From Gemmatimonadota bacterium (lineage in GTDB: Bacteria > Gemmatimonadota > Gemmatimonadetes > Gemmatimonadales > GWC2-71-9), in the NCBI GenBank assembly GCA_022710485.1, contig JAKLGU010000004.1, forward strand, positions 62,001 to 126,000: a stretch of DNA of 64,000 bases, in the 5' to 3' direction. Position numbers and translations under genes: made by a program. Numbering within the stretch: the first letter of the stretch is position 1; each line of letters begins with the position of its first letter. The notes below the pieces were generated by a model that was not told where the DNA came from, ran no database searches, and worked only from the letters and a program-made list of their open reading frames with translations. Positions 10,869 to 20,022 of this stretch are shown in pieces.

Positions 10869-11622
10869 ACTGCTTGTCGGCGCGGATGTAGTGCCCGCCG
10901 TTGATGATGCCCGACAACCCGCCGCCGCGCTCGGTGACTTCCTTCCGGATCACGAGATAGATGTGCATGATCGGGAAGATGATGAACCACCAGACGCAGA
11001 GGTGGTGGACCAGCCGGACGACCTGGATCCCGCCGACGGCGAGGGTGAGCGGCTGGGTGATCGTGTAGAAGAATCCGCCGGGCGCGGCCTGGCCGTACAT
11101 CGCGAAGCCCGTGAACATCACCACGATGGACACCACGTAGGTCGTGGTGTAGCTCAGCTGTTGGAGCGGATTGTGGCCGATGTAATGGGGCGCGCGCTCC
11201 GGGTGGATCATCAGGTAGTACTTGACCTGCGTGACGAGGTTGACCCAGTCACGCTTCCGGATCGGGAAGAGCGCCGGAAGCCGCTCGAACTGGTTGCCGG
11301 CAAAGAGCCAGTAGACCCGGACCAGGCCGGTCATCACGAACACGCCGGCCGCCACGTAGTGGATGAGCCGGATGTACCCCATGAGGTACTGGGGCGGCGC
11401 GCCGGTGGTCATGAAATAGGGACGCCCGATGTAGAACCCGGTCACGATCAGCACGAGGATGGCGAGGGCCGCCACCCAGTGCATGACGCGCAGCGGAGCT
11501 CCCCAGGGCTCCACCCAGCGGTAGTTGCCGCTGGGCGGGGCGAACCGGGCGCCGAGGGGGAAGAGCGGAGAATCGGCCATGGGCGGCGGCGCGGGGCCAT
11601 GCCGCGGAGTCGGGACGGTCAT
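10855..11622 (-). CDS. hyaC: Ni/Fe-hydrogenase b-type cytochrome subunit
   Basis: A 255-residue dihaem membrane cytochrome b of the HyaC/HupC/CybH family. It anchors the hydrogenase and passes electrons to the quinone pool. Four hydrophobic segments are visible (about 45-66, 84-105, 160-178, 205-225), with candidate axial His in VMHW (48), LIHYV (88), VHHL (206/207) and IMHIY (220). The N-terminal 30 residues are Pro-rich and atypical; an internal Met15 is an alternative start. ATG at 11622 overlaps the large-subunit stop as ATGA, supporting this start. Confidence 0.93.
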   Translation of the reverse strand: MTVPTPRHGPAPPPMADSPLFPLGARFAPPSGNYRWVEPWGAPLRVMHWVAALAILVLIVTGFYIGRPYFMTTGAPPQYLMGYIRLIHYVAAGVFVMTGLVRVYWLFAGNQFERLPALFPIRKRDWVNLVTQVKYYLMIHPERAPHYIGHNPLQQLSYTTTYVVSIVVMFTGFAMYGQAAPGGFFYTITQPLTLAVGGIQVVRLVHHLCVWWFIIFPIMHIYLVIRKEVTERGGGLSGIINGGHYIRADKQYVDE

Positions 11623-13334
11623 TGGACCTTGACCTCCACGACCGAGTGTCCGTCGGCGTCGAGCACGTGGACGCCGCAGGACATGCAGGGGTCGAACGAG
11701 TGGATGGTGCGCAGGATCTCCAGCGGCTGTTCCGGCCGGAGCAGCGGATGGTGGTCCATCAGCGCCGCCTCGTACGGACCGGGCACGCCGGCTTCGTCCC
11801 GCGGCGAGCAGTTCCAGGTGCTGGGCACCACGCACTGGTAGCGGGAAATCTTGCCGTCCTCGATCTGCACCCAGTGGCCGAGCGCGCCGCGGGCGGCGTC
11901 GAGGTACCCGTAACCCTGCGCCGTCTTCGGCCAGGAGGAGGGATCCCACTTGTCGCCGTTGAAGGTCTTGGTGTCGCCGTTCTTGATGCGGGCCACCAGC
12001 TGGCCGTACCAGTTCTGCATCTGGTTGGCCACCAGGACCGTCTCCATGCAGCGCGCGCCGACCCGGCCGAGCGTCGAGAAGAGGGCGGCGGGCGGCACAT
12101 CGAGCCGGGTCAGGAGCTCGGTGACGATCTCCTTGATGTCCTTCTGCCCCGCGGCGTAGCCGACCAGCATCCGGGCCAGCGGACCGACTTCCATGGCGCG
12201 GCCGTCGTACCGCGGCGACTTCATCCAGGTGTACTTCTTCTCGTCCTGCAGGTAGGTCCACGGGGTCGGCGGGCCGGTGTACTTCGGCACCGTTTCCCCT
12301 TCCCACGGGTGGAGCGAGGCGGCGTCGCCGCCGCTGTACTCGTACCACGAGCTCGTGATCCCCTCCTTCACCAGGGTGTGGTCGTACGGGTACACCTTGG
12401 AGAGGTCGCGGTTCATCACGATCCCGCGCGGGAAGTACAACGAGTCGAGGTCGTTGGTGTCCACCGAGGCGAACTCGCCCACGGTCAGGTAGTTGCCGGT
12501 GCCGCCGCCGATGGCGCCCCAGTCCTTGTAGAAGCCGGCGATGGCCTGCACGTCCGGCCAGTACACCTCGTCCACGAAGCGCTTGGCGCGGGTGATCATG
12601 GCCTGCACGTCGGCCAGGCGCGCCGCGTTGATGGTGGCGGTGTCGTTGAGGTTGATGGCGCTCGCCATGCCGCCGACGAGGAAGTTCGGGTGCGGGTTCT
12701 TGCCGCCGAAGATCGTGTGGAGGCGGATGACGTCCTTCTGCCAGTCCAGCGCCTCGAGGTAGTGCGCCACCGCCAGGAGGTTGACCTCCGGCGGGAGCTT
12801 GTACGCGGGATGGCCCCAGTAGCCGTTGGTGAAGATGCCGAGCTGGCCGCCGGCCGCGAAGGTCTTGACCCGGTTCTGCACTTCCGCGAAGTAGGTGGCG
12901 GAGTTGTTGGGCCAGGGGGAGATGCTCTTCGCAATGGCGGATGTCTTGGCCGGGTCGGCGCTGAGCGCGCTGATGATGTCCACCCAGTCGAGCGCGTGCA
13001 GGTGGTAGAAGTGGATGACGTGGTCCTGGATGGTCTGCATCCCGTGGACCAGGTTGCGGATCAGGGTGGCGTTGGGCGGGATGGTGATGCCCAAGGCGTC
13101 CTCGACGGCGCGGCAGGAGGCCACGGCGTGCACCACGGTGCAGACGCCGCAGATCCGCTGGGTGAAGGCCCAGGCGTCGCGCGGGTCGCGGCCCTGCATG
13201 ATGGTCTCGATGCCGCGGAACTGCGTGGACGAGGCCCAGGCGGTGGAGATCATGCCGTTCTCCGACTGCGCCTCGATCCGGAGGTGTCCCTCGATCCGGG
13301 TGATGGGGTCTACGACCACCTTAGTCTTGGCCAT
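11619..13334 (-). CDS. hyaB: [NiFe] hydrogenase large subunit
   Basis: A 571-residue catalytic subunit. The nickel ligands are supplied by RICGVC (Cys62, Cys65) and DPCMSCGVH (Cys550, Cys553). Cleavage after His556 by HyaD would remove a 15-residue tail. Sequence and partners (small subunit with Tat signal, cytochrome b) place it among group 1 membrane-bound, periplasm-facing uptake hydrogenases; subgroup assignment needs a tree. Start ATG at 13334 (MAKTKVVVDPITRIEGH) fits the family and overlaps the small-subunit gene by 14 bases. Confidence 0.97.
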   Translation of the reverse strand: MAKTKVVVDPITRIEGHLRIEAQSENGMISTAWASSTQFRGIETIMQGRDPRDAWAFTQRICGVCTVVHAVASCRAVEDALGITIPPNATLIRNLVHGMQTIQDHVIHFYHLHALDWVDIISALSADPAKTSAIAKSISPWPNNSATYFAEVQNRVKTFAAGGQLGIFTNGYWGHPAYKLPPEVNLLAVAHYLEALDWQKDVIRLHTIFGGKNPHPNFLVGGMASAINLNDTATINAARLADVQAMITRAKRFVDEVYWPDVQAIAGFYKDWGAIGGGTGNYLTVGEFASVDTNDLDSLYFPRGIVMNRDLSKVYPYDHTLVKEGITSSWYEYSGGDAASLHPWEGETVPKYTGPPTPWTYLQDEKKYTWMKSPRYDGRAMEVGPLARMLVGYAAGQKDIKEIVTELLTRLDVPPAALFSTLGRVGARCMETVLVANQMQNWYGQLVARIKNGDTKTFNGDKWDPSSWPKTAQGYGYLDAARGALGHWVQIEDGKISRYQCVVPSTWNCSPRDEAGVPGPYEAALMDHHPLLRPEQPLEILRTIHSFDPCMSCGVHVLDADGHSVVEVKVQ

Positions 13335-14454
13335 CGTGTGCTCCTTCGGCTGCGGCGGCCTTGCGATGAGACCGGATCTGGTGGACGGTGGTGGCGGCGG
13401 CGTGCGCGGCCACGCCGGCCAGGGCACCGGCGGCGAGGGCGGCGCCGATCGTGTCGGCGGTCTGCTCGATCCCGAGCCCGGCGACGTTCGGCAGCCGGTT
13501 GTAGAACGGGGTCATGGTATCCCAGAAGTTGCGCTCGGTGCACCCGATGCAGGGATGCCCGGCGCCGATCGGCCAGCTGGTCTTCATGTTCCACATGAAG
13601 ATCGGGCAGGGGCTGAAGGTCGCGGGGCCCTTGCAGCCGACCTTGTAGAGGCACCACCCCTTGCGGGCGGCGTCGTCGTCGAAGACCTCCACATACTGGC
13701 CGGCGTCGAAGTTGGCGCGCCGCGGGCACTGGTCGTGGATCCGCGCCCCGTAGGCGAAGAGCGGACGGCCGTCGGAATCGAGTTCCGGCAGCGCACCGAA
13801 GGTCAGGTAGTGGACGAAGGTGGCCGTGATCGTCTCGGCGATCGGCGGGCATCCGGTCAGGTGGACGATCGGCTTGTCCTTGATGATCTCGGCCACGCCC
13901 ACCGCCCCGGTGGGGTTCGGCTTGGCGGCCTGGACGCTGCCCCAGTGGGCGCAGGCGCCGACCGCGAACACGGCCTTGGCGCCGGCGGCGGCCTCGACCA
14001 GCACGTCCTTGGCGGTCCGGCCGCCCATGGTGGTATAGATGCCGCCCTCGGCCAGCGGCACCGAGCCGGTCACCACCAGGAGGTACTCCCCCATGTTCGC
14101 CTTCATGGACGAGGCGAGCGCCGCCTCGGCGGCGGTCCCGGAGGCCGCCATCAGGGTGTGGGAGTAGTCAAGGGAGACGATGTTGAGGATGAGTTCGCCG
14201 ATCGAGGGATCGGCACTGCGGAGAATGCTCTCGACGCAGCCCGTGCACTCCTGCAACTGGATCCAGATGACCACCGGCCGCTTCACGCCTTCCAGCGCGG
14301 CGGCCACACGGGGGGCGGCCATCTCGGTGAGTCCGAGCAGCACGGCCATCTGGCCGCAGAACTCCAGGAAGTCCCGGCGCGAGACGCCGCTGGCCTCCAG
14401 GTGCTCGCCGAGGGACTGATCCTTGGCCCACGGGAACTGCGTTGGGAAGAACAT
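13321..14454 (-). CDS. hyaA: [NiFe] hydrogenase small subunit
   Basis: A 377-residue electron-transfer subunit. A Tat signal, SRRDFLEFC at 25-33, targets the folded heterodimer to the periplasm. The proximal cluster region begins CTGC (70-73); the distal/medial region has HDQCPRR, GWCLYKVGC, SPCPIFMWN and GHPCIGC. The supernumerary Cys of O2-tolerant enzymes are not present: CTGCV replaces CTCC, and WGSVQ replaces WGCVQ. A C-terminal Ala/Gly-rich helix (about 325-350) is the likely membrane anchor. GGAGG at 14463-14467 lies 8 bases before the ATG and fixes the start. First gene of the hydrogenase operon. Confidence 0.97.
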   Translation of the reverse strand: MFFPTQFPWAKDQSLGEHLEASGVSRRDFLEFCGQMAVLLGLTEMAAPRVAAALEGVKRPVVIWIQLQECTGCVESILRSADPSIGELILNIVSLDYSHTLMAASGTAAEAALASSMKANMGEYLLVVTGSVPLAEGGIYTTMGGRTAKDVLVEAAAGAKAVFAVGACAHWGSVQAAKPNPTGAVGVAEIIKDKPIVHLTGCPPIAETITATFVHYLTFGALPELDSDGRPLFAYGARIHDQCPRRANFDAGQYVEVFDDDAARKGWCLYKVGCKGPATFSPCPIFMWNMKTSWPIGAGHPCIGCTERNFWDTMTPFYNRLPNVAGLGIEQTADTIGAALAAGALAGVAAHAAATTVHQIRSHRKAAAAEGAHDGQD

Positions 14455-14828
14455 CGTGTAGACCTCCGGTCCACTGGTGCGGGATGGACCGGCGGCGGGC
14501 CACGCCCGCCGTCGGGGGGAAGAGCACTGAACGAAGATTCGCCCACGCGGATAAATCGGCGCTGAAGGCTTTCTGAAGATGACTTCAGTAACTTTACGGA
14601 ACGGCGCGGCGAGCGGAAGAGGTGGTCGAGGCGGTTCGAGCGGACCGATGGTTGGCGAGCGGGTGCCGACGGCTGGCTGCGCGGGGTTGAAGCCAAGTTT
14701 TGCCAAAGACTTAGTGAAGGAACCGTGAACTTTGTAACGATACCCCCGTATTGCCACGGAGACCCATTGCGCGAATCCACGGAGCAGGGAAAATTGAGCG
14801 CGTCCTCCCTCACCCAAGGGTCTTTCCT
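14455..14828. promoter_or_regulatory. Divergent intergenic region, hydrogenase / multihaem operons
   Basis: A 374-base gap with no convincing gene. It must hold the start signals for the leftward hydrogenase operon and the rightward cytochrome operon. Visible structure: an inverted repeat CTGAAG-atga-CTTCAG at 14573-14588 (possible operator), and a GC-rich hairpin with an 8-bp stem at 14493-14511 in the hyaA leader. No sigma-70 pair of good quality and no sigma-54 site with correct spacing was found, so promoter positions remain undefined. Confidence 0.5.
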
Positions 14829-16529
14829 ATGACGTCTCGCACCTTCGGTTCCCGATCCTTCGCCGCCCTCCTGGGCACGCTGGCCCTCGTCCTTGTGGCC
14901 GCGTGTACGGAAACGAACACCGAGTATGTGGAGCGGCCGCAGTTCAACCCGCCGCCGGACTCGGTCAACGGCTTCATGGGGTATTACGACGCCGCCACTC
15001 GGCAGACGACGTGCGGCAACTGCCACTCGGGCTACCAGGGGCAGTGGGTCGACACCAAGCATGCCGATGCCTATGACGACCTCGTGAACTCCGGCCACGC
15101 CGCCAGCTACTGCTACGGGTGCCACACGGTGAGCGGCTACGGCAACTCCGTGGCCGTCACGGCGGACTCGCTCACTGCGGGGTACAACTTCACGCCGAGC
15201 ACGGCCTACCACGACGTGCAGTGCGAGAGCTGCCACGGCCCCGGCTTCGAGCACGTGTCGAACCCGAACTCCAACAACCACCCGATGGCCCGGGCGGGCG
15301 TCTACGGCATGCGCGGGGCTGTGAAGGACTCCAGCGCCAGTTGCGGCGGGTGCCACAGTGGCACGCACGAGCCCTTCATCGAGCAGTGGGCCCAGACTGG
15401 CCATGCCGACTCCGCGGCCAACGCATACCCGGCCGGCACGCCGGCGGCGCCGGGCTGCGGCGCCTCCTGCCATGAGGGCCGCACCGCCCTGGCCCGCTTC
15501 AATGGCGAGCCGAGCACCTACGTCGAGAAGGACTCGGTCGGCCAGACGACCACCCTGCCGCCGGCCACCTGCGCCGTCTGTCACGACCCGCACGGCAGCC
15601 CCTACCAGGGCCAGCTCCGGGCGCCGATCGACGTACCCGACGTGACCTTGAACCTCTGCATGAGCTGCCACAACCGGAGCACCACCCCGTCGGGCAGCTT
15701 CACCAATTCGACCGCGACGACCACCGTGCGCGGCTCCCACTCCGCCCAGGGCCCGGTCCTGCTCGGCGAGGGCGCCGGGTACATCCCCGCCGGATTCATT
15801 TTCGACACCACGGCGGCCTTCACCACGCACAGTTCGAGCAGGAACCCGCGCCTCTGCGCCGGCTGTCACGTCACGCGGTTCACGGTCACCGACGAGGCGA
15901 CAGGCGGCTTCCAGTTCCAGTCGGTCGGCCACCTGTTCTCGCCGAACCCGTGCCTCGATGCCAACGGGGTCCCGACCGCGGACAACAACTGCGCCTACCT
16001 GCCCAGCACCACACGGAATTGGTCAGGTTGCGTCGGGGCCGGCTGCCACGCGACTCAGGCGGTCGCTGCCTCGGCTCTCTCGAACGAGCGGACCACCGTG
16101 CAGAATCTCGTCAACCAGCTGTGGAACGACGTCAATCCCACGCTGAACAACGGCGCCGAACCCTACATGGACGCCGGCGACTCGGGCGACCTGGTCTACC
16201 TCCTGTTCACCGCGGGCAACCCCACGGTGAACGGCACCCAGGCCTTCAACGGGACGGACTCGAAGGTGTCGCCGGCGGAAGGCGCGCTCTACAACGCCAT
16301 GATGCTGGCGGAAGACCTCTACGGCCACAACGACGGGTCGTTCGGCGTCCACAACCCGTTCTTCTATGAAGCCCTGCTGGCCGCGAGCATCGCCGAGGTG
16401 CAGTCAGTGTACGCGGCCTACCTCCCGGCACCGCCCAGCCCGTCGGTCAGGGCGCTGATGGACAAGGCGCTGAGGCGTGAGGGGGTCCGATACACCTCTG
16501 GACAATCGAAGCTGCGCGCCGCACGTTAG
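14829..16529 (+). CDS. Multihaem c-type cytochrome lipoprotein (nine haem-site motifs)
   Basis: A 566-residue predicted lipoprotein: signal peptide ending LVLVAAC, with lipidation Cys at about residue 25. It carries seven CxxCH motifs (CGNCH, CYGCH, CESCH, CGGCH, CAVCH, CMSCH, CAGCH) and two wider ones, CGASCH (Cx3CH) and CVGAGCH (Cx4CH). The C-terminal 180 residues lack haem motifs. Likely exported and attached to a membrane facing the periplasm or cell surface. First gene of the operon with the next three. ATG at 14829 is chosen because it starts the signal peptide; the upstream extension is poor in signal features. No specific family name is claimed. Confidence 0.88.
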   Translation: MTSRTFGSRSFAALLGTLALVLVAACTETNTEYVERPQFNPPPDSVNGFMGYYDAATRQTTCGNCHSGYQGQWVDTKHADAYDDLVNSGHAASYCYGCHTVSGYGNSVAVTADSLTAGYNFTPSTAYHDVQCESCHGPGFEHVSNPNSNNHPMARAGVYGMRGAVKDSSASCGGCHSGTHEPFIEQWAQTGHADSAANAYPAGTPAAPGCGASCHEGRTALARFNGEPSTYVEKDSVGQTTTLPPATCAVCHDPHGSPYQGQLRAPIDVPDVTLNLCMSCHNRSTTPSGSFTNSTATTTVRGSHSAQGPVLLGEGAGYIPAGFIFDTTAAFTTHSSSRNPRLCAGCHVTRFTVTDEATGGFQFQSVGHLFSPNPCLDANGVPTADNNCAYLPSTTRNWSGCVGAGCHATQAVAASALSNERTTVQNLVNQLWNDVNPTLNNGAEPYMDAGDSGDLVYLLFTAGNPTVNGTQAFNGTDSKVSPAEGALYNAMMLAEDLYGHNDGSFGVHNPFFYEALLAASIAEVQSVYAAYLPAPPSPSVRALMDKALRREGVRYTSGQSKLRAAR

Positions 16530-16533
16530 AGGC

Positions 16534-18534
16534 GTGACCGCCCAGACGCTCGCCTCGCTCTTCCCGACCATGGCTCCCGGCACTTCGCCGGTGGCCATGG
16601 TCGATTCGTTGCAGGCCACCCAGGCCGACAGCGGGCTGGTCCCCTCGCCGCTGCCGGACCCGGTGGTCAACCTGGTGCAGTGGATCTTCCAGCGGCCAGG
16701 CTGGGTCATGATCTCGGGCATCGTCATCGGCGCCGTCGTCGGTGTGGCGGTGCTCTGGTACCTCTGGAAGCACCGCCGGGATATCTGGACCTGGCTCACC
16801 ACCCGGAGCCAGGGGACCAAGCTCCTCATGGCGTCCACGGCCGGGCTGTTCCTCCTGGCCGCGGCGGGTGCAGGGTACAAGGTCAACCATTACATGGCCC
16901 ACGACAACGACTTCTGCCGTGGCTGCCATATCTTCATCCCGGCCGGCCAGCCCTTCGTCCATCCCGACACCGGCACCTACCTGCTCGTGAACCAGCTCGA
17001 GGGCAAGCACGACTCCCTCGAGTGCCACGACTGCCACCTGCCTGACATGCTGGCACAGGCCCAGGAACTGGTGCTCTGGATGGTGGACCGGCCCGACAAG
17101 GTGCCGGAGCACGCCAAGGTGCCCCCCACCGTCTGCAAGAACTGCCACGAGCAGGGCGAGGCCAAGGAGACCTGGCAGGAAATCGTCTCCACGGCGGGGC
17201 ACCGGGTGCACTTCGAGTCCGATTCGCTCAAGGACAAGAACGTCGAGTGCCTCACCTGCCACGCCCGCTCGGCGCACCGGTTCGTGCCGGTGGACTCGAC
17301 CTGCGCCCAGCAGGGCTGCCACCTGACCGACGACGTCACCATCAAGCTCGGCAAGATGACCGACGCGGTCGGCCTGCACTGCGCGGTCTGCCACGAGTTC
17401 ACCGCCGCGGTGCCCAAGCTGGCCACCGTGGACTCCGCCACCGGCACCCTCGTCCCCGGTGACGCGCAATGCTTCAGCTGCCACGAGATGAAGCAGCGGC
17501 TCCAGGACTTCGACCCCACGCGCGACCCGCACGAAGGGAAGTGCGGGATGTGCCACAACCCGCACACCAACGCCAAGCCGGAGGACGCGCTCAAGAGCTG
17601 CGCCTCGGCCGCCTGCCACGGCGACTGGCGCAAGGTGGAGTTCCACACCGGCGCGGCGCACCGCAAGGGCATCGAGAACTGCGAAACCTGCCACACGCCG
17701 CACGCAGCACGGGTGGACGCCAGCGCCTGCGCCACCTGCCACGAACGGGTGCGCGGATCCGCCACCGGAAAGGCGGCGGGCCGAAAGCCTCCCCTGCCCT
17801 TCGACACCACCAAGGCGCTCCGGTCGAGTTCGGCGCTGCCAGACCCGACCAGCCCCCACGGAAAGGGCGATGCGCCGCCGGATGACGACCCTCCGGCGGC
17901 GTTGGTCTCTCGGGCCCCGGCCGACAGCTTCGAGCACGCCCGCCACAAGGGCATGGCCTGCATCGCGTGCCACACGACCTCGAATCCAAACGCCATCCTG
18001 AACTTCAGCGCCCCGCGCGGCTGCCAGATCTGCCACCACACCGCATCCGCCAAGCGGGACTGCGCCGTCTGCCACACCTCCACCGAGCTGGTACCGGAGG
18101 CGGTTCGCGTGACCGTCACCGTCCCGGAGCATGCCCCACGCCCGCGCGAGGTCAGCTTCCAGCACACGCAGCACACCGATGTGGCCTGCAAGGAATGCCA
18201 CGCCACGGCGGTCACCCTGTCGCCGGCGGCGCCGGTCAAGGAATGTGTCTCGTGCCATGAGCAGCACCACACCGAGGCCGAGAATTGCGCCGCGTGCCAT
18301 GCGGGCGGCAACATCACCCCCCCCCACACACCGCCCGCCGTGGCGCATGAGGGGTGCGACGCCTGCCATACGCCGGCGCGCATCGCCCAGCTGACCCCCT
18401 CGCGGCCCTTCTGCCTCACTTGCCACCAGCCGCAGCAGGCGGACCACTACCCCGGCCGCGAATGCACGCCGTGCCACCTCGATGCGACGCCGGCTGAGTG
18501 GCGGACCCGCCTGGTCGGTGGGAGGGGGGCATGA
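16534..18534 (+). CDS. Membrane-anchored polyhaem cytochrome c (about 20 haems)
   Basis: About 666 residues. Two membrane helices lie near the N-terminus (WVMISGIVIGAVVGVAVLWY and a second ending LFLLAAAGAGYKV). The connecting loop KHRRDIWTW is basic, so both termini are predicted outside the cytoplasm. The remainder has 18 CxxCH motifs plus two Cx4CH motifs (CAQQGCH, CASAACH), giving about 20 haems. The segment after helix 2 (NDFCRGCH) resembles NapC/NirT-type quinol dehydrogenases. Likely role: moving electrons between the quinone pool and periplasmic or outer-membrane carriers. The start is uncertain: GTG 16477 overlaps the upstream gene, GTG 16534 is preferred, ATG 16570 is possible. Confidence 0.87.
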   Translation: MTAQTLASLFPTMAPGTSPVAMVDSLQATQADSGLVPSPLPDPVVNLVQWIFQRPGWVMISGIVIGAVVGVAVLWYLWKHRRDIWTWLTTRSQGTKLLMASTAGLFLLAAAGAGYKVNHYMAHDNDFCRGCHIFIPAGQPFVHPDTGTYLLVNQLEGKHDSLECHDCHLPDMLAQAQELVLWMVDRPDKVPEHAKVPPTVCKNCHEQGEAKETWQEIVSTAGHRVHFESDSLKDKNVECLTCHARSAHRFVPVDSTCAQQGCHLTDDVTIKLGKMTDAVGLHCAVCHEFTAAVPKLATVDSATGTLVPGDAQCFSCHEMKQRLQDFDPTRDPHEGKCGMCHNPHTNAKPEDALKSCASAACHGDWRKVEFHTGAAHRKGIENCETCHTPHAARVDASACATCHERVRGSATGKAAGRKPPLPFDTTKALRSSSALPDPTSPHGKGDAPPDDDPPAALVSRAPADSFEHARHKGMACIACHTTSNPNAILNFSAPRGCQICHHTASAKRDCAVCHTSTELVPEAVRVTVTVPEHAPRPREVSFQHTQHTDVACKECHATAVTLSPAAPVKECVSCHEQHHTEAENCAACHAGGNITPPHTPPAVAHEGCDACHTPARIAQLTPSRPFCLTCHQPQQADHYPGRECTPCHLDATPAEWRTRLVGGRGA

Positions 18535-20021
18535 GGTTCCGCACCGCCGCCGCGGCGGCCGGATTGCTCGTGCTCCTGCCGGGGCTCGCCGCCGCCCAGG
18601 GGTATCAACTCCGGCTGACCGGCGGGATCCAGGGGGTGAGCTTCCGGGGGTACAGCGCGGACAGCATCCCGGTGGACAGCGTCGTCACCGCCAGCAACGG
18701 GAGCCTCGAAACCCCCACCGGCTACGCGGTGACCTGCACCTCGGGCATGCCGTACTGCAATTACTGGGTGCCCGGTCCGATCCAGACCACCAGTCCCGCG
18801 GTGGCGCAGGCCGCCCTCACCATGTGGGGGCTCGGGCTCCCCGGCCTCCGGGTGCAGGTGAACGGCTACGCCACCACCGATTTCAGTGACGCCGCCTCGT
18901 GGCCCGGCACCTCCCCCAATTTCCAGCTGATCGAAGGCTACGCCGAGTACGCCGCCCCAGCCTGGACCATCGTGGCAGGCCGGAAGCTCATTGCCGGACG
19001 GCTCGGCGCGTACGGGTTCGACGGTGGACAGCTGACGGGCCGGCTGGCGAGCGCCGGGCTCCAGCTCTCCGGCTACCTCGGCGTCGGCCTGGCGCAGGGC
19101 TCTAATCTGTACGTCAGCTCGAGCGAGGTGAGCCCGCAGGGCGAATACCAGCCCGCCCAGAGCCCACTGGTGGCCGGCCTCCTGGGCTCGTGGAATTCTC
19201 CTCACGCCGAGGTCGCCGCCGAGTACCGGCGCGAGGTGGACCAGACGAGCGACTACTTCGGCTCCGAGCGCGTGGCGGCGTCGGCGACGGTGCGGCCGTA
19301 TGGTGCCTGGAGCCTGGTGGGCGGCGCCATCTACGACATGGCGAGCGCGAACTGGGGGAGCGCCGACGCTGCCCTCCGCTTCGCGACCCCGAAACTGGGC
19401 GTGGTGGCGGGGTACCGTCGCTACGCGCCGTTCTACGAGCTCTGGACGGTGTGGGGCGCCTTCAGTCCCGTGCCCTACAACGCCTGGTACGGCTCGCTGT
19501 CCTATCAAACCACGAAGCGCCTCCAGCTGCGGGTGCGCGGCGAGTCCTACAAGTTCGAGGACGCCGACGTCTCCACGCCACTGGTGACCATCGAGGACGC
19601 CGGATGGCGGGTGTCCGGCGGGGGCACCTACCAGATCTCCAACGCGTGGCAGGCCCAGCTCGGGTACCAGAACGAATTCGGGGTCGGGGCCGCCTCCAGC
19701 GGGTGGGACGGCAGCGTCACCTTCGCGCCGAACAGCCAGTACTCCATCATGGTCTACGGCAATTCGCTGTCACGGCCACTCGAGTACCGGTGGGACCAGT
19801 CGGTCGTCCTGGTGTACGGCATGCAGGCCTCCGTGGTGGCGCGCGACAACCTCACCTTCGCGTTCACGCTCGCGCGGTACGACGAGGACCGCCAACGCCC
19901 CGATGCCGCCTCGTTCGAGTGGGACCAGCTCCGGTTCGGCGCGAAGGCCGTGCTGACCTTCAGCTCGGCGGACAGGCTGCCGCTCCCCAAGGCCATCACC
20001 AACCGTCCGGCGGGGTACTGA
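18531..20021 (+). CDS. Outer-membrane beta-barrel, probable porin of the cytochrome conduit
   Basis: A 496-residue exported protein: signal peptide MRFRTAAAAAGLLVLLPGLAAAQ, then repeated amphipathic strands rich in Gly and aromatic residues (for example LRVQVNGYATTDF, LRFGAKAVLTF), typical of an outer-membrane barrel. No haem motif. The ATG overlaps the stop of the preceding cytochrome gene (ATGA), and the 16-haem gene starts one base after its stop. By analogy with MtrABC and PioAB porin-cytochrome systems it could sheath a cytochrome across the outer membrane. Homology to MtrB or PioB is not evident by eye; the assignment rests on fold pattern and context. Confidence 0.8.
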   Translation: MRFRTAAAAAGLLVLLPGLAAAQGYQLRLTGGIQGVSFRGYSADSIPVDSVVTASNGSLETPTGYAVTCTSGMPYCNYWVPGPIQTTSPAVAQAALTMWGLGLPGLRVQVNGYATTDFSDAASWPGTSPNFQLIEGYAEYAAPAWTIVAGRKLIAGRLGAYGFDGGQLTGRLASAGLQLSGYLGVGLAQGSNLYVSSSEVSPQGEYQPAQSPLVAGLLGSWNSPHAEVAAEYRREVDQTSDYFGSERVAASATVRPYGAWSLVGGAIYDMASANWGSADAALRFATPKLGVVAGYRRYAPFYELWTVWGAFSPVPYNAWYGSLSYQTTKRLQLRVRGESYKFEDADVSTPLVTIEDAGWRVSGGGTYQISNAWQAQLGYQNEFGVGAASSGWDGSVTFAPNSQYSIMVYGNSLSRPLEYRWDQSVVLVYGMQASVVARDNLTFAFTLARYDEDRQRPDAASFEWDQLRFGAKAVLTFSSADRLPLPKAITNRPAGY

Positions 20022-20022
20022 C

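Noticed and set aside
14641-14760. Possible sigma-54 promoter (TGGC ... TGC text) in the divergent region
   Set aside because: Spacing between the GG and GC elements is nine bases instead of ten, on both strands.
16447-18477. 676-codon minus-strand frame opposite the 20-haem cytochrome
   Set aside because: Antisense shadow; the plus strand has regularly spaced haem motifs that cannot arise by chance.
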